Source: a bacterium EF100-94H03 bin56
Lineage (GTDB): Bacteria > Pseudomonadota > Alphaproteobacteria > SP197
Assembly (NCBI GenBank): GCA_002238685.1
Contig: MPMV01000031.1
Location: 1 to 50,793 of the forward strand
DNA: 50,793 bases
Direction: 5' to 3'
The notes under the pieces are model-generated. The model was not told the DNA's origin and did not search any database. It saw nothing but the letters and a program-made list of their open reading frames with translations. The translations under genes and the position numbers were made by a program. The stretch's first letter is position 1; each line of letters starts with the position of its first letter. Shown piece after piece: positions 26,545-35,267 of the stretch.

Positions 26545-27205
26545 CCAATGCACCTCCTGGCTGGTGGCGGACTTGTGCAGCAATCCTCCGCGACCCTCAA
26601 GCCCGGAGGTTGACGCCTTCTCCATGACCGACGATGGCTGCACACTCCCGCGGGCAGCCTGAAGGTCGCCACCAGCGACTGACGCCGTCACCGCGGGCGT
26701 TACGGGCTTGAAACCCGGACTCCAGGCCCTTCCTGCACGCCTGCGCGACACGATCATCCGGGGACTGTCGCGAATGCGGTTGACAGATTGGGGTGCGGTC
26801 GTCCCGGAGGCCAATCAGGGGAACGAACCGGCACACAGGGAAGGGACGTGACACCATCGCGCATGATGGTTCGCAACGAGCTGGCTTGACATGACCACCG
26901 GCAGCGTCGGTGCTGCCCCATTGGCGACATCGACAGGGGGTTACAACAAACTGTGACACGGCCTGTTCGGGAAAATCGACCTCGATGCGGCGCTGGAAAC
27001 CGTCGGGCGAAGAGGGAGTCCACAAGATGCTGCCAGTCACGGGTGACACCGGGGCGCCACGGCATGATCGGCGCTGACATGGCGCGCAGGGAGGAGACAC
27101 CGTCTGCATGGCACATTGCGATGCCATCGCCTACAGTTCGGTTGTCAATATCTCGCCTCGTGAACTGCCGCAGTTGTCCGGACCGTGACGCCCCGCCCAT
27201 GTGAC
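26545..27205. other. 660-bp divergent intergenic region
   Basis: Between the acyl-CoA dehydrogenase and glucokinase starts. Several open frames exist but none has a family resemblance or ribosome site. A small dyad GGCAGC-6-GCTGCC lies near 26900. I see nothing else that can be supported. Confidence 0.5.
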
Positions 27206-28153
27206 ATGACTTCACTTGTCGCCGATGTCGGCGGCACCAACACTCGGGTGGCGCTCGCCGAGGGACCGGTCGTTCTTCCCGGTTCGATTCGCAGGTACCG
27301 AAATGCCGATCATTGTGACTTCACGTCGCTGCTCGGGCATTACCTGGCAACTGCGGGCAGGGTTGCGTGCGGCATGGCCTGTGTCGCCGTTGCCGGTCCG
27401 GTCCGGGACGGCGTCGCCGAACTCACCAATGTCGATTGGCGCATTGACACCGCAGGGATTGCCCGAGCCACTGGAACCGGATCCGTTGCGCTGCTGAACG
27501 ACTTGCAGGCCAAGGGCCACGCTCTGGGTCATATCGCGCCTTCGCATCTGCGCGAGATCATGCCGCAGTCCGGAGCCGGAAGCAGTGCCGCGCAACTCGT
27601 GATCGGCGTCGGCACTGGCTTCAACGCTGCGGTGGTTCATCACCTTGCTTCGGGACGCTACGTGGCTCCGGCCGAAGCCGGTCACGTCAACCTGCCCGTC
27701 GGCAACGACGCAGACCTGCGCCTATCACAGTTCATCGAGACGAGATACGGATTTGCCGGTGTCGAGGACGTCTTGTCGGGGCGCGGGATCGAGAACATTC
27801 ACGCCTGGTTGGGACATCCGGAGGACATGCCTTCGAAGATGTGCGCCACAGACATCGTGCAGGCTCTCGCCAGCTGCGACCCGCGTGCCGTAGCGACATT
27901 GCGCGTCTTCGCCCGCCTGCTCGGAGTGTTCGCCGGCAATCTCGCACTCACGACGCTGCCATTTGGCGGCATATACCTCGCGGGCGGAGTGTCTCGCGCC
28001 ATTGCTCCCTGTCTGAGAGATCTCGGCTTTGTCGAGGCATTCCGTGACAAGGGTCGTTTCAGTGGCTTCATGAAGAGTTTTGGCGTCTCGGTGATCGAAG
28101 ACGACTATGTGGCGCTGACCGGGTGCGCAAGCCATCTTGCCGACGGATGCTGA
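27206..28153 (+). CDS. glk: Glucokinase (Glk family)
   Basis: 315 residues. The ATP phosphate-1 motif is VADVGGTNTRVALAEG, then VAGPVRDGVAELTNVDW with LLNDLQAKGHAL (catalytic aspartate in NDLQA), GVGTGFNAAVV, PAEAGHVNLPV and the C-terminal GGIYLAGGVSRAI. Phosphorylates glucose to glucose-6-phosphate. ATG 27206 (MTSLVADVGGTN) is the family start. No neighbouring glycolytic gene. Confidence 0.88.
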   Translation: MTSLVADVGGTNTRVALAEGPVVLPGSIRRYRNADHCDFTSLLGHYLATAGRVACGMACVAVAGPVRDGVAELTNVDWRIDTAGIARATGTGSVALLNDLQAKGHALGHIAPSHLREIMPQSGAGSSAAQLVIGVGTGFNAAVVHHLASGRYVAPAEAGHVNLPVGNDADLRLSQFIETRYGFAGVEDVLSGRGIENIHAWLGHPEDMPSKMCATDIVQALASCDPRAVATLRVFARLLGVFAGNLALTTLPFGGIYLAGGVSRAIAPCLRDLGFVEAFRDKGRFSGFMKSFGVSVIEDDYVALTGCASHLADGC

Positions 28154-28386
28154 CTATCCGTCAGTCGCCGTGCGTTCCCGGACCGACGCCGGGGTGTTTT
28201 CCATGATGGTGTAACAATACTCCGCAACATCTGTGCAAATGGGACTTCTCCCAAGTCGGACATGTGCAAAGCGCGGGATCAGTCATCAAGCCGAATGCAG
28301 GATTTCCACAAGTCCTGAACGTGCTGCAATCGTCCTCGACGCCGTTTGGCGACAGCGGTCGCCAAGTGACGTCGAAACCGGGAATC
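28154..28386. other. Intergenic region between glucokinase and binding protein (convergent)
   Basis: A 233-bp spacer between convergent genes. No gene and no clear hairpin with T-tract was recognised. Confidence 0.4.
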
Positions 28387-29655
28387 CTATCTCTCGAATG
28401 CCACCGCCCGGACCTCCTCGATCCGTTCGTCCTCGGTGAAGCGCCAGATGCCGATATGGCCGCGACGCAGATCACCGTTCTCGTCCCAGTCCACACTGCC
28501 CGACGCACCTTCGTAGTCGATCTCCCCACCGTCGGCGAGAATGCGAAGCCCTTCGGCGACACCCCTCGGGCCGGCGAACACGACGGTGCCCGGCGAACCG
28601 CCCACCGCACGCAGCCGGTTGCGGATTGCGGTGCCGTCCGTCCGGCCCGCAGCCTGGGCAGCAAGCGCCAGAGCGACCGTGGCGTCATAGGCTTCCTTGA
28701 CGTAGGAGAGCACCGGCAGGGCGCCGTATTCGGCGAGATAGGCCGCCTCCCATGCGGCGGACGCAGCGCTGGCCGGCGCCGACGCGGGCCCGGTGCCGAA
28801 CATGTCGCCGAGGCGGTCTCCGCCCAGCGAGCGGACCAGGCTTGGCCGTTTGGCCGCGTCGCCGAAGACGAAGTTGTCGTAAAGACCGTGGTCGATCGCC
28901 TCGCGGACCATGGCGAGCGCCGCCGACTCGAACGCGATCACGACCAGGGCCTGCGCGTCTGCGCTCGCGGACTCGCGCAAGGCGGAAAGGAAGCTGGTCT
29001 GATCGCGGTCCACCGGGACGTCCTTGATGGCACCGTCCCAGGCCGCTTCGAAAGCGCCGGCAAGGCCTCGCCCCCAAGCGTCGTCGACAAACAGCAGGCC
29101 GACATTGTCGAAGCCTTGCTCACGCGCGACGCGGGCGAGGACGGGCCCTTGGGAAATGTCGGAAAGCGCGGTTCGAAACAGGAAATCGCTGTCGGCGACT
29201 CCAGTCAGTTCCGGCGACGTGGCCGAGAAGCTGATCGTGGGGATACCGGCCGGGCCGATCATCCGTGCCGCGATCGGCAGCGCACTGGCGCTGGCATTGG
29301 GGCCGACGATGGCATGCACGCCCTCGACCTCGACGAGATGCCGTGCCGCTGCGACCGCCTTCTCCGGGTTCGCCGTGGCGTCGCCGACCGCGGCGGCCAC
29401 GGGCAAGCCGAACACGCCGCCGCCTGCGTTGACATGCTTGATCGCGAGTTCGAACGCCCTCTGCCGGTCTCTCCAGACCTCGGCTGAACCGCTGCTCAGG
29501 TCCATCAGCAATCCGATCTTGAGCGCGGTGACCTCGTCCGCGTTGGCAGCATTCGGTGCCGCAACTGCACCGGTCAGCACCATGCCCGTCGCGGCAAGCA
29601 TCATCCCGATCGCACGCGCCCGGAGACATGCGTCGTCGTAAAGCCCGCGTATCAT
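28387..29655 (-). CDS. Periplasmic branched-chain amino acid-type ABC substrate-binding protein
   Basis: 422 residues. An N-terminal signal sequence (ARAIGMMLAATGMVLTGAVA then ANADEV) is followed by a type 1 periplasmic-binding fold: LKIGLLMDLSSGSAEVWRD, AIVGPNASASALPIA, PTISFSATSPELT and GLLFVDDAWGRGLAGAF. The LivK family binds amino acids or related ligands. ATG 29655 is chosen because GGAGG is nine bases upstream and the signal peptide starts there. No permease or ATPase genes are adjacent, so it is an orphan in this window. Confidence 0.88.
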   Translation of the reverse strand: MIRGLYDDACLRARAIGMMLAATGMVLTGAVAAPNAANADEVTALKIGLLMDLSSGSAEVWRDRQRAFELAIKHVNAGGGVFGLPVAAAVGDATANPEKAVAAARHLVEVEGVHAIVGPNASASALPIAARMIGPAGIPTISFSATSPELTGVADSDFLFRTALSDISQGPVLARVAREQGFDNVGLLFVDDAWGRGLAGAFEAAWDGAIKDVPVDRDQTSFLSALRESASADAQALVVIAFESAALAMVREAIDHGLYDNFVFGDAAKRPSLVRSLGGDRLGDMFGTGPASAPASAASAAWEAAYLAEYGALPVLSYVKEAYDATVALALAAQAAGRTDGTAIRNRLRAVGGSPGTVVFAGPRGVAEGLRILADGGEIDYEGASGSVDWDENGDLRRGHIGIWRFTEDERIEEVRAVAFER

Positions 29656-30105
29656 CGAAATCGTCCTCCATCGCAACGCGCGACTGCGGGAACCGGATCG
29701 CCATGGGCCTCCGATAGCCCGCGCCCAACACAGTATACCCGCGGGCGGCCCTTCGCCGACACGGGCGATCACCATGCGCCGGATGGGTACAAGGGATGCG
29801 CCCCGTGGATGGTGTGTCAGTCACCGGCGCACAGGCACGAAGTCATCCTTCACAGGTGCATTGAGGATTGTCGCATGGCCTACGGCGACATCCGGTGGGT
29901 GCGCCAGGCATGCCATTGAACCCCGGATCGAAGTGGCAACGGAACTCGGCGATGCGAGCCTTCAGACCAGCACATGATGGACGCATGACGGCAGACAGCC
30001 CGGGACCGGCATTGGAGATGCGGTCATGGACAACAGTGGCGAATCGTGGGAACAACGCACTGTAACAATCAGTTGCATGGCGTCCCCAAGAGGTCGCCAG
30101 TATTT

Positions 30106-30126
30106 TGCACCACCCTATAAGGTGCA
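30106..30126. repeat. Inverted repeat TGCACC / GGTGCA around CCCTATAA
   Basis: Six-base arms at 30106-30111 and 30121-30126 with a nine-base A/T-containing centre, about 360 bases before repC. This could be an operator, a promoter element of repC, or a recombinase core site. No function can be assigned. Confidence 0.4.
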
Positions 30127-30188
30127 TCGGAATCATGCCCTCATGATACCGATGCGGCAGGCGGGGGGGAATGTTGCCCGGAAAATCC

Positions 30189-30262
30189 CGCCGATGGCAC
30201 GCCTGGGCGAGGGGCTGGCAATGCCGCCAGAAACACCCCGCCGATGCCACGCCTGGTCGAGC
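30189..30262. repeat. Imperfect 24-bp direct repeat, two copies
   Basis: Copies start at 30189 and 30239 and share CCGCCGATG-CACGCCTGG-CGAG with two mismatches. Lying about 230-300 bases upstream of repC, they may be replication or control iterons, but two copies alone are weak evidence. Confidence 0.4.
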
Positions 30263-30301
30263 GCGCTCAACGTCAACGGGAGCGCCATACGACCACGAAT
30301 T

Positions 30302-30401
30302 CTCAAAGGAAAACGGCCTCCGCGCAGCAACGCGAAGGCCGTTCAAACTCAGTTGACATACCCGGCCCTCGGAGAAGAAGGCCGCGGCAAGATCGTTCGT
30401 G
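30302..30401 (-). ncRNA. Probable antisense counter-transcribed RNA controlling repC
   Basis: On the minus strand, facing repC, a promoter with -35 TTGACG (30430-30435) and -10 CATTAT (30407-30412), spaced exactly 17, would start a transcript near 30400. It ends at a strong intrinsic terminator: arms AACGGCCT and AGGCCGTT (30312-30343) with inner CGCG/CGCG pairs, followed by TTTTCCTTTG on the minus strand. A 5' stem-loop CGGCC/GGCCG (30363-30384) lies between. Promoter, about 100-nt length, antisense orientation in the repC leader and terminal hairpin match the ctRNA (incA RNA) of repABC plasmids, which represses RepC synthesis. Confidence 0.6.
30312..30343 (-). terminator. Intrinsic terminator of the antisense RNA
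   Basis: An 8-bp outer stem plus a 4-bp GC inner stem around a six-base loop, followed on the minus strand by a T-rich run. On the plus strand the same hairpin lies in the repC leader and could act as its regulatory stem. Confidence 0.6.
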
Positions 30402-30406
30402 CCGCA

Positions 30407-30435
30407 ATAATGCCCCCGAGGGTGGTTGTCGTCAA
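30407..30435 (-). promoter_or_regulatory. Promoter of the antisense RNA
   Basis: -35 TTGACG (five of six) and -10 CATTAT (four of six) with 17-base spacing on the minus strand, about 55-80 bases before the repC start codon. Confidence 0.55.
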
Positions 30436-30487
30436 CCCCTTCCTGCGAAATTCCATCAGGGCGTCTCCCCCATTCGCGGGGACAGAC

Positions 30488-32444
30488 ATGACGAATCAGA
30501 GTTCCTTGCCGGGTTTGCGGACCATCACCCCGGCCGCCATCGCGAGCCGCCGCCTGGCGGCGCAATTCGAAGGCCTGCCGGCCGGGATGGACAGGGGCGA
30601 GCTGGTGCACGTGATCAAGAATGGAGGGCCGCGGTGCGGGTACTCCCCGACCGAGGTCCGGCGGCTTGTCTACCTGGTCCGGCACACCGGGGACGACGAC
30701 TGGCGGGACGGTGACGGGTTGCCGGTCGTGTGGAAGAGCGTGGCGGCGATGGCGGCGGATCTCGGGGTCCAGCGCGGTCAGATCAACGCGGTCGAACGCA
30801 GCCTCGTCGAAAAGGGCGCCATCGCCCACAGGGACTCCGGGTCCCGCCGACGATGGGGCTCGAGGGATCCCGGGACGGGCCGGGTGACGCAAGCCTGGGG
30901 CGTCGACCTGCGGCCGCTCGCCGTCGCCTGCGCGGAGTTCGCCGACGCGGCGAGGGCCGCGGCGACCGATGAGCGGATGAAGCAGGCGGCGCGCGCGGAA
31001 TCGCTCTCGCTGCGCTGCGAGATCAGGCAGCTGACGGCAGCGCTCGGACGGGAGTGCGAGTTGGACGAACGCCCGCTCCCGGGCACGGCGGCGCTGGCGG
31101 TGCTCGTCGACGGGCGCGACCGGCTCCTGGCGATGCGGGACGCGCTGGTCGCCGAACTCCAGGATCCCGGCGGCGGCGGGGCAGTGGATGACGTCGGCCC
31201 GGATGCGCATTTGCGCAATTGCGCCACGGTGCCCGCCCACAGCGACGATGGTTGCCGCGGGTGCGGGGCGGCCGACGGGGCGGAGGATGGATCGGGTGGA
31301 GGGTACGGTTTTGCGGACGCCGAGGGTACGGAAAACCGTACCCGCATACCAATACACGTTGAATCGTTACCTGAAAATGGTAATCGCCCACCCCGATCGG
31401 GCGGCGCCGCGGACCCGGCCGGCGAGGCCTGCATCGCCGGGCCGCCTGACCCGGCTGGCGATAACGGGCCTGGACGAAACCAACACGGCCATGGCCGCAG
31501 CGGCGACGGCCAGCGCCTGAAGCCGGATCCCGCGGCGGTCCGGGAGACGGCAGGTTGCGGCGAGTCCAGGGAGTCCTGCGAGCCCGGCGCCCTCCGAGAC
31601 GCCGAAGCGGGCGCTTCCCGGACCGGAAGCCCAGCGGCGGGGCGGCCCGGGGCGGTCCCCCCCCCATATCACCGCCCCTCCCCGGACGGGAAGCCCGGCG
31701 GCGGAGCGGCCCGTGCCGTGCCCCGCCGAATATCAGCGCCTCTCCCGGTTCTGCGCCGTCTGGGCCGACGGGCGCCTGCTCGTCCTCAGTGGGCGGACGG
31801 GCGACCGGGAACTGCGTCGGGCGCTGGGCCGGATGAAGGCGCGCAGAGCGATCCCGCGCGTCCTGCAGGAGACGGTCGTTCATTCCCCGGAGCGAATCTC
31901 ACGGGCGTGGCAGGGTCAGGACGCCGGACCCGGGGCAACCGGCGTCAGGGCGCCCGGTTCGGATCTCATCGATCCCGAAGGGGATTTTGGAGTCCGGCAC
32001 CTGCAGCCGGGCCGGGTGGCGGCGGTGGCGAGCCCCGCCTTCCGGCGTATCGTCGGCGACGACCCCGGATGGAGGGAACTCGGGTGGGCCGTCCAGCAAC
32101 AACGCCTGGCGCTGGGCATCCGCGACACGGCCTGGCGCCGGGCGGTCGACGTGCTGGGCATCAGGGCGGCGGCGGTGCTGGTCGCCGTCATCGACGGCCG
32201 CTGCCAGGACAAGGCGAGTTTCGTCTGGAACCCCAGCGGGTTCGTGGCGGGCTGCGTCAAACGAGCCGAAACGGGTGACCTCCACCTCCACCGATCGGTC
32301 TGGGGTCTCGAGCGGACGCGCCAGTGGAGGGAAGCGCGGTGGGCCTACGCGGCCCCTCGCCTGGCAGCCGTGGTGGCCGAAGAGCGGCCGCGGCGCGGGA
32401 CGCGCAGCAAGGCCGGGTCCACCTCGGCCAGACCGACATGGTAG
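30488..32444 (+). pseudogene. repC: RepC-type plasmid replication initiator, frameshifted
   Basis: ATG 30488 follows GGGGA. The N-terminal winged-helix domain (ITPAAIASRRLAAQFEGLPA, CGYSPTEVRRLVYLVRHTG, SVAAMAADLGVQRGQINAVE, then DSGSRRRWGSRDPGTG) belongs to RP-C replication initiators. After a GC-rich linker the matching C-terminal domain (ELGWAVQQQRLALGIRDTAW, VDVLGIRAAAVLVAVI, PSGFVAGCVKRAETGDLHLH) is in a different frame, open from 31521 to 32444. The two frames meet around a run of nine C at 31657-31665; one base fewer would join them. The gene is either inactive, needs frameshifting, or contains a sequencing error. Other initiators of this class bind an origin usually inside or next to repC. 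Confidence 0.7.
31204..31227. repeat. TGCGCAAT octamer array, 3 units (inside repC)
   Basis: Consecutive 8-base units TGCGCATT, TGCGCAAT, TGCGCCAC in the repC linker region. Same unit and spacing as the arrays upstream of parA and at 36523. Being coding, this copy could be a binding site or chance. Confidence 0.5.
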
Positions 32445-34146
32445 GCCGCATGGGCCGCAATGACCGGTCTGACCTTGAGGCCCTGACGGCCCGGTCCCTG
32501 GTAGGACACGTGGATGCTCTCGACGAGGCTCTCGATGAGTTCGGTCTCCTCCTTCGCGGCGATGCCGGTGCGGATCCGCGCCACTGCTGTGGCAGCGCGA
32601 GCCTGGAGGGCCGCGGCAATGCTTCGGGATCCGAGGATTGGCAGCGTGCCCGCGGTCACGATGCGCAGCCGCTGGAGGTTGTCCTGCAGCGCGGCGATGT
32701 CGCAGTCGCAGGTGGCGAGATGGTCCCTGACGCGGCCCATGCCGACGATCTCCGCGATTTCGGCGGCGAGGCCGTCGGTTGCGGCCCCGGCCCGCTCCCC
32801 GGGCTTGCGGCGGGGAGGCCGGCGGTTGCGGCCCGGGCGCGCTCGACGAAGTCGGTTGCGGTGTCGATCGCGCGATGCGCGGAACGGGAGCGTGCGGCGG
32901 TGGGGAGCAGACCCCGGAATGCGGCGTGGGCGGCAGTGGTGCAGCGGGTCGACGTGAAGTAGTCCAGCGTCGCCTCGATGATCAGCTCGCGGCGGAAGAG
33001 GTGGCGCTGGTCGCAGGCGCGGTGCTCCTTCCAGTTGCGGCAGACCATGTAGCCAGTGTGGGCGGTCGTCACGCGCCCGCCGCAACTGGCGCACCAGGTG
33101 CGCCCGCTCGTCAGGTAGCGGGGCGGGCTGTTGGTCCCTGGTGGAGACCCGGCCTTCCGCCGCCGGCGAGGTGGCGGGCGCGACTGGTCGCCGTCTATGC
33201 GCTGCTGGACGCGGTCGAACTGCTCTTCGCTGATGATGGCGAGTTCGGGCGCCGCGGTCACGAGCCACTTGGACTGGGGCTGGAGGCGGGGGATGGGGTG
33301 GACTGGTGCTGCGTTGATGGGGGGGAGTGGGGGCGCGGGGGTCGGGAGCCACTTGGACTGGGGCTGGAGGCGGTGGATGCGCTGGCCGGTGACGGGGTGA
33401 CGGACGGTGCGGAAGCGGCCGAAGACGACGCGGCCGACGTACATGGGGAGGCGCAGGAGGCCGCGACCGCGCGGCCGGTCGCCGAGGATCGTGGTGGCGG
33501 TCCACCTCCCTCCCCTGGACGACGGGATGCCGTCGCGGTTGAGGTCGGCCGCAATCTTGCGGATGGCCTTGCCGCATTCGGCTTCGGCGAAGATGCGGCG
33601 GACCACGCTGGCCTCCTTCGGATCGATGCGCCGCAGCCCAGTCTCCAGGGTGCCTTCGGGCCGCACGATCTCGTATCCGTAGATGCGTCCTCCAGGAATG
33701 CGGCCGGTGCGGACGGCGGCAAACTGACCGCGGCGCACCTTGTCGGAAAGGTCCGTGAGGAACAGCGAGTTCATCGTCCCCTTGAGGCCGATGTGCAGAG
33801 CGCCAATCGCGCCCTCGGTGACGGAGACCAGTGCGACGTCATGGAAACTGAGGTGCTTGTGGATCGTCGCCACGTCAGCTTGGTCGCGCGAGATTCGCGA
33901 AAGATCCTCGATCAGGACCGCCTCGAAGTCGCCGTCGGCTGCGTTGGCCAGCATGTCCTGGACCGCCGCGCGGGTGCGGAGCACGGCGCCGGTGACCGCC
34001 TCGTCGGCGTATTCCGCCACCACCGTCGCGTCGCCGGCCGTGGCGACAGCCCGCAGGCGATGGATCTGGGCCGGAACCGATCGGTCTTGGCCGGCGGTGG
34101 AATGGCGGGCGTAGAGGGCGACGCGCTTGCCCGTAATGTCGAACAC
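32345..34146 (-). pseudogene. Large serine recombinase, C-terminally frameshifted
   Basis: From a GTG near 34146 the minus strand encodes VFDITGKRVALYARHSTAGQ, with the nucleophile serine in ARHST, then LIEDLSRISRDQADV, the recombinase domain (GYEIVRPEG, PKEASVVRRIFAEAECG, GIPSSRGGRWTATTIL) and a zinc ribbon CASCGGRV...MVCRNW..HRACDQ. Near 32806-32818, in a CCCC context, the frame changes; the helical C-terminus (RVRDHLATCDCDIAALQDNL, ALQARAATAVARI, ETELIESLVESIHVSY) continues in another frame to 32345. Such enzymes integrate and excise mobile elements. The tail overlaps the end of repC, tail to tail. Confidence 0.75.
33262..33373. repeat. 84-bp in-frame tandem duplication inside the recombinase gene
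   Basis: A 28-base block is identical at 33262-33289 and 33346-33373, offset by 84 bases (28 codons). The encoded peptide RLQPQSKWL appears twice with an alanine/proline-rich spacer between. The reading frame is kept. It lies between the recombinase domain and the zinc ribbon. Confidence 0.8.
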
Positions 34147-34289
34147 ACTGAAACCCCGGATCTGCGTGATGACGCGGCCGAAGTCGGCCACGGCGCCGGT
34201 CGCCCCCTCAGCACCTGGCGCAGGCCCCTTATAGCGGTTCGCGGGCCGGCGGGCGAGACCGCGGCCACGCGGCCGCGACGCGACCACGT

Positions 34290-34321
34290 TGCGCTCTTGC
34301 GCAATTGCACACCTGCGCAAC
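34290..34321. promoter_or_regulatory. TGCGCAAT octamer array, 4 units, upstream of parA
   Basis: Four contiguous 8-base units: TGCGCTCT, TGCGCAAT, TGCACACC, TGCGCAAC, ending 28 bases before the parA start codon and lying between the divergent recombinase and parA genes. Tandem short repeats at this position are the usual operator of ribbon-helix-helix partition proteins, which often also serve as centromere. Confidence 0.6.
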
Positions 34322-34349
34322 CCGCCGCACCAGCAGAAAGGAGCCACCC

Positions 34350-35000
34350 ATGATCGTCTCGTTCCTGAACCAGAAGGGCGGCGTCGGCAAGACGACGCTC
34401 GCCGTCCACACGGCCGCGGGCCTGGCGCTCGAAGGCCTCGACGTCATTCTCGTCGATGCCGATCCACAGGGCTCGGCCCTGGACTGGCTGGCGGCGCGCC
34501 GGAAGCCGCCGCTCTTTTCCGTGGTCGGTATGCCGCGGCCGGTGCTCCATAGGCAGGTGCCGCGGCTCGCCGCCGGCGTGGACGCGGTGGTGATCGACGG
34601 ACCGCCGTCGCTCGCCAACATCGCCCGCTCGGCGATGGTGGCGTCAGATCTGGTGGTTATCCCGGTACAGCCCTCGCCCTACGACGTCTGGGCCGCTGGC
34701 GATCTCGTCGAGCTCGTCGCGGAGGCGAGGATCGACCGCGATCAACTCGATGCCCGCTTCGTCGTCAGCCGGCGAATCGCCAACACGGTGATCGGCCGTG
34801 ACGTGACCGAGGCGCTGGGCGAGTGGCCGGTACCGGTCCTCGAGACCCACATCACGCAGCGCGTCGCCTTTGCCGAGAGCGCCGCCACGGGATTGGCGGT
34901 GATGGAGTCCGCGCCCGGCTCGGCGGCGGCGGCCGAGGCCCGCTCGCTCGCGACCGAGGTCATGGCGCTCGTCACCAATATCCGGAGGGCGGCGGCATGA
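34350..35000 (+). CDS. parA: ParA-type partition ATPase
   Basis: 216 residues, the short ParA/ParF type without an N-terminal HTH. The deviant Walker A is NQKGGVGKTTLAVHTA with the signature lysine, Walker A' is LVDADPQGSALDW and Walker B is VVIDGPPSLANIAR. Such ATPases pattern on the nucleoid and move plasmid copies with a small DNA-binding partner. AAAGGAG precedes ATG 34350. Its stop overlaps the start of the next gene (ATGA), so the two are a cassette. An octamer array lies just upstream. Confidence 0.93.
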   Translation: MIVSFLNQKGGVGKTTLAVHTAAGLALEGLDVILVDADPQGSALDWLAARRKPPLFSVVGMPRPVLHRQVPRLAAGVDAVVIDGPPSLANIARSAMVASDLVVIPVQPSPYDVWAAGDLVELVAEARIDRDQLDARFVVSRRIANTVIGRDVTEALGEWPVPVLETHITQRVAFAESAATGLAVMESAPGSAAAAEARSLATEVMALVTNIRRAAA

Positions 35001-35224
35001 CGCGCAAGATCGTCAGCATCGACCCGCGGCCGCGGCGCTCGCAGCGGGACCGGGAAGCGCGGGCCTCCGAACAGTGGGTGAAGGGCGACGGCGGGCGGAT
35101 GAAGCGGTTCACGGTCGAGCTCACGCCCGACCAGCACCGCCGGCTGCGGATAGCGGCGGCGCGGGACGACCGGCGCATGGCCGACATCGTGCGCGAGCTG
35201 ATCGAGGAGGCCTGCCCGGATTGA
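34997..35224 (+). CDS. Ribbon-helix-helix DNA-binding protein, probable ParA partner
   Basis: 75 residues. A basic disordered N-terminus (PRPRRSQRDREARASEQW) is followed by MKRFTVELTPDQHRRLRIAA and RRMADIVRELIEEAC, the beta strand and two helices of the CopG/MetJ fold. Size, fold and ATGA overlap with parA match ParG- or omega-type partition proteins: N-tail stimulates ParA, C-domain binds tandem short repeats. The likely target is the TGCGCAAT arrays nearby; this link is inferred. Confidence 0.85.
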   Translation: MTRKIVSIDPRPRRSQRDREARASEQWVKGDGGRMKRFTVELTPDQHRRLRIAAARDDRRMADIVRELIEEACPD

Positions 35225-35232
35225 CGGGTAGT

Positions 35233-35248
35233 CGAGCAATTGCGCAAC
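35233..35248. promoter_or_regulatory. TGCGCAAT half-array, 2 units
   Basis: CGAGCAAT followed by TGCGCAAC, just after the RHH stop codon and 20 bases before the next start codon. The following bases (ACGCAGGAAGGGAGAATG) closely match those following the array at 36523, so array plus leader look duplicated. Confidence 0.5.
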
Positions 35249-35267
35249 GCAGGAAGGGAGAATGGCA

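Larger units (their letters stand above)
29656..30301. other. Junction region between chromosomal genes and repC locus
   Basis: About 650 bases without a convincing gene. Visible are: a minus-strand -10-like TATACT at 29732-29737 that may serve the binding-protein gene; an inverted repeat TGCACC/GGTGCA at 30106-30126 around an A/T-rich core; and an imperfect direct repeat of 24 bases (30189-30212 and 30239-30262, two mismatches). The boundary between chromosome-like and plasmid-like DNA falls here. Confidence 0.5.

Noticed and set aside
29843..31357. 504-codon minus-strand frame over the repC leader
   Set aside because: No motif; it runs antisense through clear RepC coding sequence.
32779..34353. 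524-codon plus-strand frame opposite the recombinase
   Set aside because: The minus strand has catalytic and zinc-ribbon motifs, so this is a shadow.
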